Shown piece after piece: positions 42,313 through 45,138 of a stretch of 45,138 nucleotides of DNA (position 1 is its first letter; each line of letters begins with the position of its first letter). The stretch spans positions 1 to 45,138 of the forward strand of contig CAJAHV010000031.1 in assembly GCA_903939555.1 (NCBI GenBank), given 5' to 3'. The notes under the pieces are model-generated. The model had not been told where the DNA came from and ran no database searches. It saw only the letters and a list, made by a program, of their open reading frames with translations. Made by a program: the position numbers and the translations under genes. Source of the DNA: an uncultured Alphaproteobacteria bacterium (GTDB taxonomy: Bacteria; Pseudomonadota; Alphaproteobacteria; Sphingomonadales; Sphingomonadaceae).

Positions 42313-43566
42313 CTATGCCTTGCCGATATCGCGCCGATAAAAGCCGCCATGCCAGCGAATCTTCCTGATAGCGGCATAGGCAAGCGAGCGCGCCTCCCCG
42401 ATATCATGGCCCAGCGCCGAAAGCGCCAGCACCCGGCCACCGGCAGCCACCAGCTTGCCCGATGCCGCGCGCGCCGTGCCGGCATGAAAGACAGTTACGC
42501 CCAGCGCTTCGGCATCATCGATGCCGTCGATAACCGTACCGGTGATCGCCGTGCGCGGGTAGCCCATCGCCGCATAAACGATGGTCACGGCACTTTCGCC
42601 CGACCAGCGCGGCGTTATCTCGGCAAGCCGGCCCTGCGCACAGGCAAGAAGCAGTTCAGTCAAATCCGATTCGAGCCGCATCAGCAGCGCCTGCGCCTCC
42701 GGATCGCCGAAGCGGCAGTTATATTCAATGAGCTTTGGCCCCTGTTCCGTCAGCATCAGCCCGGCATAGAGCACGCCGGTATAGGGTGTGCCCGCCGCTG
42801 CCATGGCGGCCAGTGTCGGCATGACGATCTCGGCAAGGGCGCGCTGGAGCAGCGCCTCGGTCAAGCGCGGTGCCGGGGAGATAACACCCATGCCGCCGGT
42901 ATTGGGGCCGCTGTCATCGTCGAAGGCGCGCTTGTAATCCTGGGCCGAAGGCCAGACCTGAACGGTGGTGCCGTCGGTGATGACGAACAGGCTGGCTTCA
43001 GGACCGCTCAGGCATTCCTCGACAACCACAGCGCCCGGGATATCGGCAAGCGCCGCCAGCCCTTCCTCGTTGCTTTCGGCAACGGTCACACCCTTGCCGG
43101 CAGCCAGCCCATCGGCCTTTATGACCACCGGCAGCGGATGCACCGCGACATAATGATGAGCGTCCGCGCCCGAGGCGAAGCGCCGATAGCCGGCAGTCGG
43201 GATGCCGGCCTTGCGGCACAGATCCTTGGTGAAGCCCTTGGAGCCTTCGAGCTGCGCCGCCGCCGCTGTTGGCCCGAACACTGCGATGCCAGCGGCACGC
43301 AGCGCATCGACAACGCCGGCAACCAGCGGGCCTTCGGGGCCGACAACAACCAGCCCGAAACCCTGTTCAGCGGCATAGGCAGCGACGGCTGCCGGGTCAG
43401 CGATGGCAAGATCGACGCATTCGGCTACCGCCGCGATCCCTGCATTTCCCGGCGCGCAGACCAGCCGGCCGGTGCGAGGCGACTGGCGCAGCTTCCAGCA
43501 CAAGGCATGTTCACGGCCGCCGCCGCCAAGAACGAGAATGTCACAGATTTCAGGAGTCGCAGTCAT
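42313..43566 (-). CDS. purD: phosphoribosylamine--glycine ligase PurD
   Basis: An ATP-grasp enzyme of 417 residues for the second step of purine synthesis, joining glycine to phosphoribosylamine. It begins with LVLGGGGREHALCWKL and has VVVGPEGPLVAGVVD, FGPTAAAAQLEGSKGFTKD, the ATP-grasp core and NCRFGDPEAQ. It lies back to back with xseA across a 97-bp gap and is followed on its own strand by the APH-fold gene. Confidence 0.97.
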   Translation of the reverse strand: MTATPEICDILVLGGGGREHALCWKLRQSPRTGRLVCAPGNAGIAAVAECVDLAIADPAAVAAYAAEQGFGLVVVGPEGPLVAGVVDALRAAGIAVFGPTAAAAQLEGSKGFTKDLCRKAGIPTAGYRRFASGADAHHYVAVHPLPVVIKADGLAAGKGVTVAESNEEGLAALADIPGAVVVEECLSGPEASLFVITDGTTVQVWPSAQDYKRAFDDDSGPNTGGMGVISPAPRLTEALLQRALAEIVMPTLAAMAAAGTPYTGVLYAGLMLTEQGPKLIEYNCRFGDPEAQALLMRLESDLTELLLACAQGRLAEITPRWSGESAVTIVYAAMGYPRTAITGTVIDGIDDAEALGVTVFHAGTARAASGKLVAAGGRVLALSALGHDIGEARSLAYAAIRKIRWHGGFYRRDIGKA

Positions 43567-43663
43567 GGCCGCGTCCTTAGGTCGTGAACGCCTGAATGGC
43601 TAGGCCCGGCGAACACTGCAAGCAGCCCTTTCCCCGTCCATCGGGGCATTCTATGACGGCGGT

Positions 43664-45109
43664 GTGGATGATCAACCAACCCTGCCGGGCAACACGCCCG
43701 AATATTCGGTCAGCGAAATCGCCGGCGCGCTGAAGCGCACGGTTGAAAACGCATTCGGCCAGGTACGGGTGCGCGGCGAACTGACCGGTTTCAAGCGCCA
43801 CGCCTCGGGGCACTGGTATGGCGCGATGAAGGACGAACGCGCCGTTGTCGACCTGGTCATGTTCAAGGGCCATGCCGCATCGCTGGCGTTCCGCCCCGAA
43901 GACGGGCTGGAAGTCATTGCCACCGGCAAGCTGACGACCTTTCCCGGCCGTTCCAAATATCAGATCGTCGTCGAACGGATGGAGCCGGCGGGCGTCGGCG
44001 CGCTGCTCGCCCAGATCGAGGCGCGCCGACTCAAGCTGGCGGCCGAAGGATTGTTCGACCCGCAGCGCAAACAGGCGCTGCCTTTCATTCCGCGCGTCAT
44101 CGGCGTCGTCACCTCGCCGACGGGCGCGGTTATACGCGACATCCTGCACCGGCTTGCTGATCGGTTCCCGAGACCAGTGCTGGTCTGGCCGGTAGCGGTA
44201 CAGGGCGAAACATCGGCTCGGCAGGTCGCAGCCGCAGTGCGCGGTTTCAACGCCATCGCCCGCGGCGGCCCGGTACCGCGCCCCGACCTTATCATCGTCG
44301 CGCGGGGCGGCGGCTCGATCGAGGATCTTGCCGCTTTCAACGAGGAAAATGTCGTTCGCGCCGTCGCCGACAGCCGCATCCCGGTGATCAGCGCCGTCGG
44401 CCATGAAACCGATACAACGCTTGTCGATTTCGCCGCCGACTGGCGCGCGCCAACACCGACCGCCGCCGCCGAACGCGCCGTGCCGGTGCGCGCCGATCTT
44501 ATTGCACAGGTGGCGATGCTCGGCGCCCGGCTCGATCGCGCCATGGCGCGGCTGGTGGCGCAGCGCCGCGAACGCGCCGAGGCGCTGGCGCGTCAGTTGC
44601 CGCCGGCGCGCGCCCTGCTGGCGATGCCGGTGCAGCGCGCCGACGATCTGTTCGACCGGCTGCCGCGTGGCCTGAAGGCCAGTGCCGCCTTCTGGCGCAC
44701 CCGCGCGATGAGTGCCGGTGCCGCGCTGAGGCCGGCGCTCATCCTGGCGCGCCGAGACACCGCCGGCCGCCAATTGGCGCAGACCGGCGCCACCCTTGAT
44801 CGCGCCGGCCGCGCGGCCATCGCCGCTGATCGGGCCCGACTGGTGGCGGGCAGCGTGCGCTTGCGACCTTTCCTGGTTGCAACCCTCGCCGCCCGCGCCA
44901 CCGCCCGCCTTGGCGAGGCCGGACGGCTGCTCGGCTCGCTGGGCCCCGAACAGGTGCTGGCCCGTGGCTATGCGCTGGTCCTTGCACCCGATGGCCGGCC
45001 GATAACCACGGCGCGGGCCGCCGGTGCCGAAACGCTGTTGACGATCCGCTTTGCCGACGGCGATACGCGCGTGACAACCGGCTTGCCGGTTCAGGAAAGG
45101 CTTTTGTAA
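43664..45109 (+). CDS. xseA: exodeoxyribonuclease VII large subunit
   Basis: The catalytic large subunit of exonuclease VII, which degrades single-stranded DNA. The 481-residue protein has an N-terminal OB-fold (EYSVSEIAGALKRTVE, then VRVRGELTGFKRHASGHWY), and the conserved central region VIGVVTSPTGAVIRDIL, IIVARGGGSIEDLAAFN and PVISAVGHETD. A long Arg/Ala-rich helical region leads to the C-terminal ARGYALV segment. The start is GTG 43664 with a weak ribosome site. The small subunit xseB is not in the window. Confidence 0.96.
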   Translation: MDDQPTLPGNTPEYSVSEIAGALKRTVENAFGQVRVRGELTGFKRHASGHWYGAMKDERAVVDLVMFKGHAASLAFRPEDGLEVIATGKLTTFPGRSKYQIVVERMEPAGVGALLAQIEARRLKLAAEGLFDPQRKQALPFIPRVIGVVTSPTGAVIRDILHRLADRFPRPVLVWPVAVQGETSARQVAAAVRGFNAIARGGPVPRPDLIIVARGGGSIEDLAAFNEENVVRAVADSRIPVISAVGHETDTTLVDFAADWRAPTPTAAAERAVPVRADLIAQVAMLGARLDRAMARLVAQRRERAEALARQLPPARALLAMPVQRADDLFDRLPRGLKASAAFWRTRAMSAGAALRPALILARRDTAGRQLAQTGATLDRAGRAAIAADRARLVAGSVRLRPFLVATLAARATARLGEAGRLLGSLGPEQVLARGYALVLAPDGRPITTARAAGAETLLTIRFADGDTRVTTGLPVQERLL

Positions 45110-45138
45110 TGCTCACCTCCTTGGGCCGCCCGGCGCGG
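45109..45138 (+). CDS. start of the next gene (partial, 10 codons)
   Basis: An ATG at 45109 overlaps the xseA stop by one base (TAATG) and reads MLTSLGRPAR up to the window edge. In many alphaproteobacteria a short DUF2093 gene follows xseA; this N-terminus would fit, but ten residues are not enough to assign it. Confidence 0.4.
   Translation, partial: MLTSLGRPAR

Overview
The window looks like a chromosomal segment of a GC-rich alphaproteobacterium, most likely a member of Sphingomonadales. This is inferred from the protein style, the gene order, and the mix of a complete division and cell wall (dcw) cluster with PhaB, a CNNM/CorC protein and xseA. No database search was possible. There is no phage, IS element, CRISPR array, tRNA or rRNA that I can support. 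Most of the window is core genome.

Layout. Positions 1-1784 hold a divergent-end pair: an acyltransferase-3 membrane protein (+) and an EVE-domain protein (-), whose 3' ends overlap by 12 bp. Positions 1989-20410 are a complete 16-gene dcw cluster on the minus strand. Read in its own direction the order is mraZ, rsmH, ftsL, ftsI, murE, murF, mraY, murD, ftsW, murG, murC, murB, ddlB, ftsQ, ftsA, ftsZ. Eleven of its 15 junctions are 4-base NTGA stop/start overlaps, so translation is probably coupled over about 15 kb. In front of mraZ lies a compact control region: a sigma70-like promoter, a 10-bp-phased array of TGGGN MraZ boxes laid over it, one perfect and two near DnaA boxes, and a GANTC methylation site. 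Just upstream is a small, unrecognised single-pass membrane protein.

Positions 21263-26780 are a mixed region: a cysteine synthase, an orphan peptide-binding lipoprotein, a DUF2177 membrane protein, an overlapping pair of lipid-type genes (lysophospholipid acyltransferase and DUF1295 reductase), an unrecognised membrane protein and a ribbon-helix-helix protein. A 142-bp cluster of five consecutive hairpins (26826-26967) separates this from a minus-strand run read as peroxiredoxin, IorB-like molybdenum hydroxylase, hemH, phaB. The molybdenum enzyme overlaps hemH by four bases and has no small iron-sulfur subunit in the window.

Positions 31584-36711 carry AlgH/YqgE, then the translation genes rpmI-rplT, a strong intrinsic terminator, and pheS-pheT. 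Positions 36757-45138 hold an OmpA-type lipoprotein, a CNNM/CBS/CorC protein, an M28 peptidase with a multi-pass C-terminal domain, a DoxX protein coupled to an APH-fold kinase, purD, and xseA followed by the first codons of another gene.

The best candidates for something undescribed are the layered mraZ control region, the hairpin cluster and its one-base-pair variant at 20750, the peroxiredoxin/IorB-like/hemH run, and the small membrane protein upstream of mraZ. None of these amounts to a clearly new system from sequence alone.
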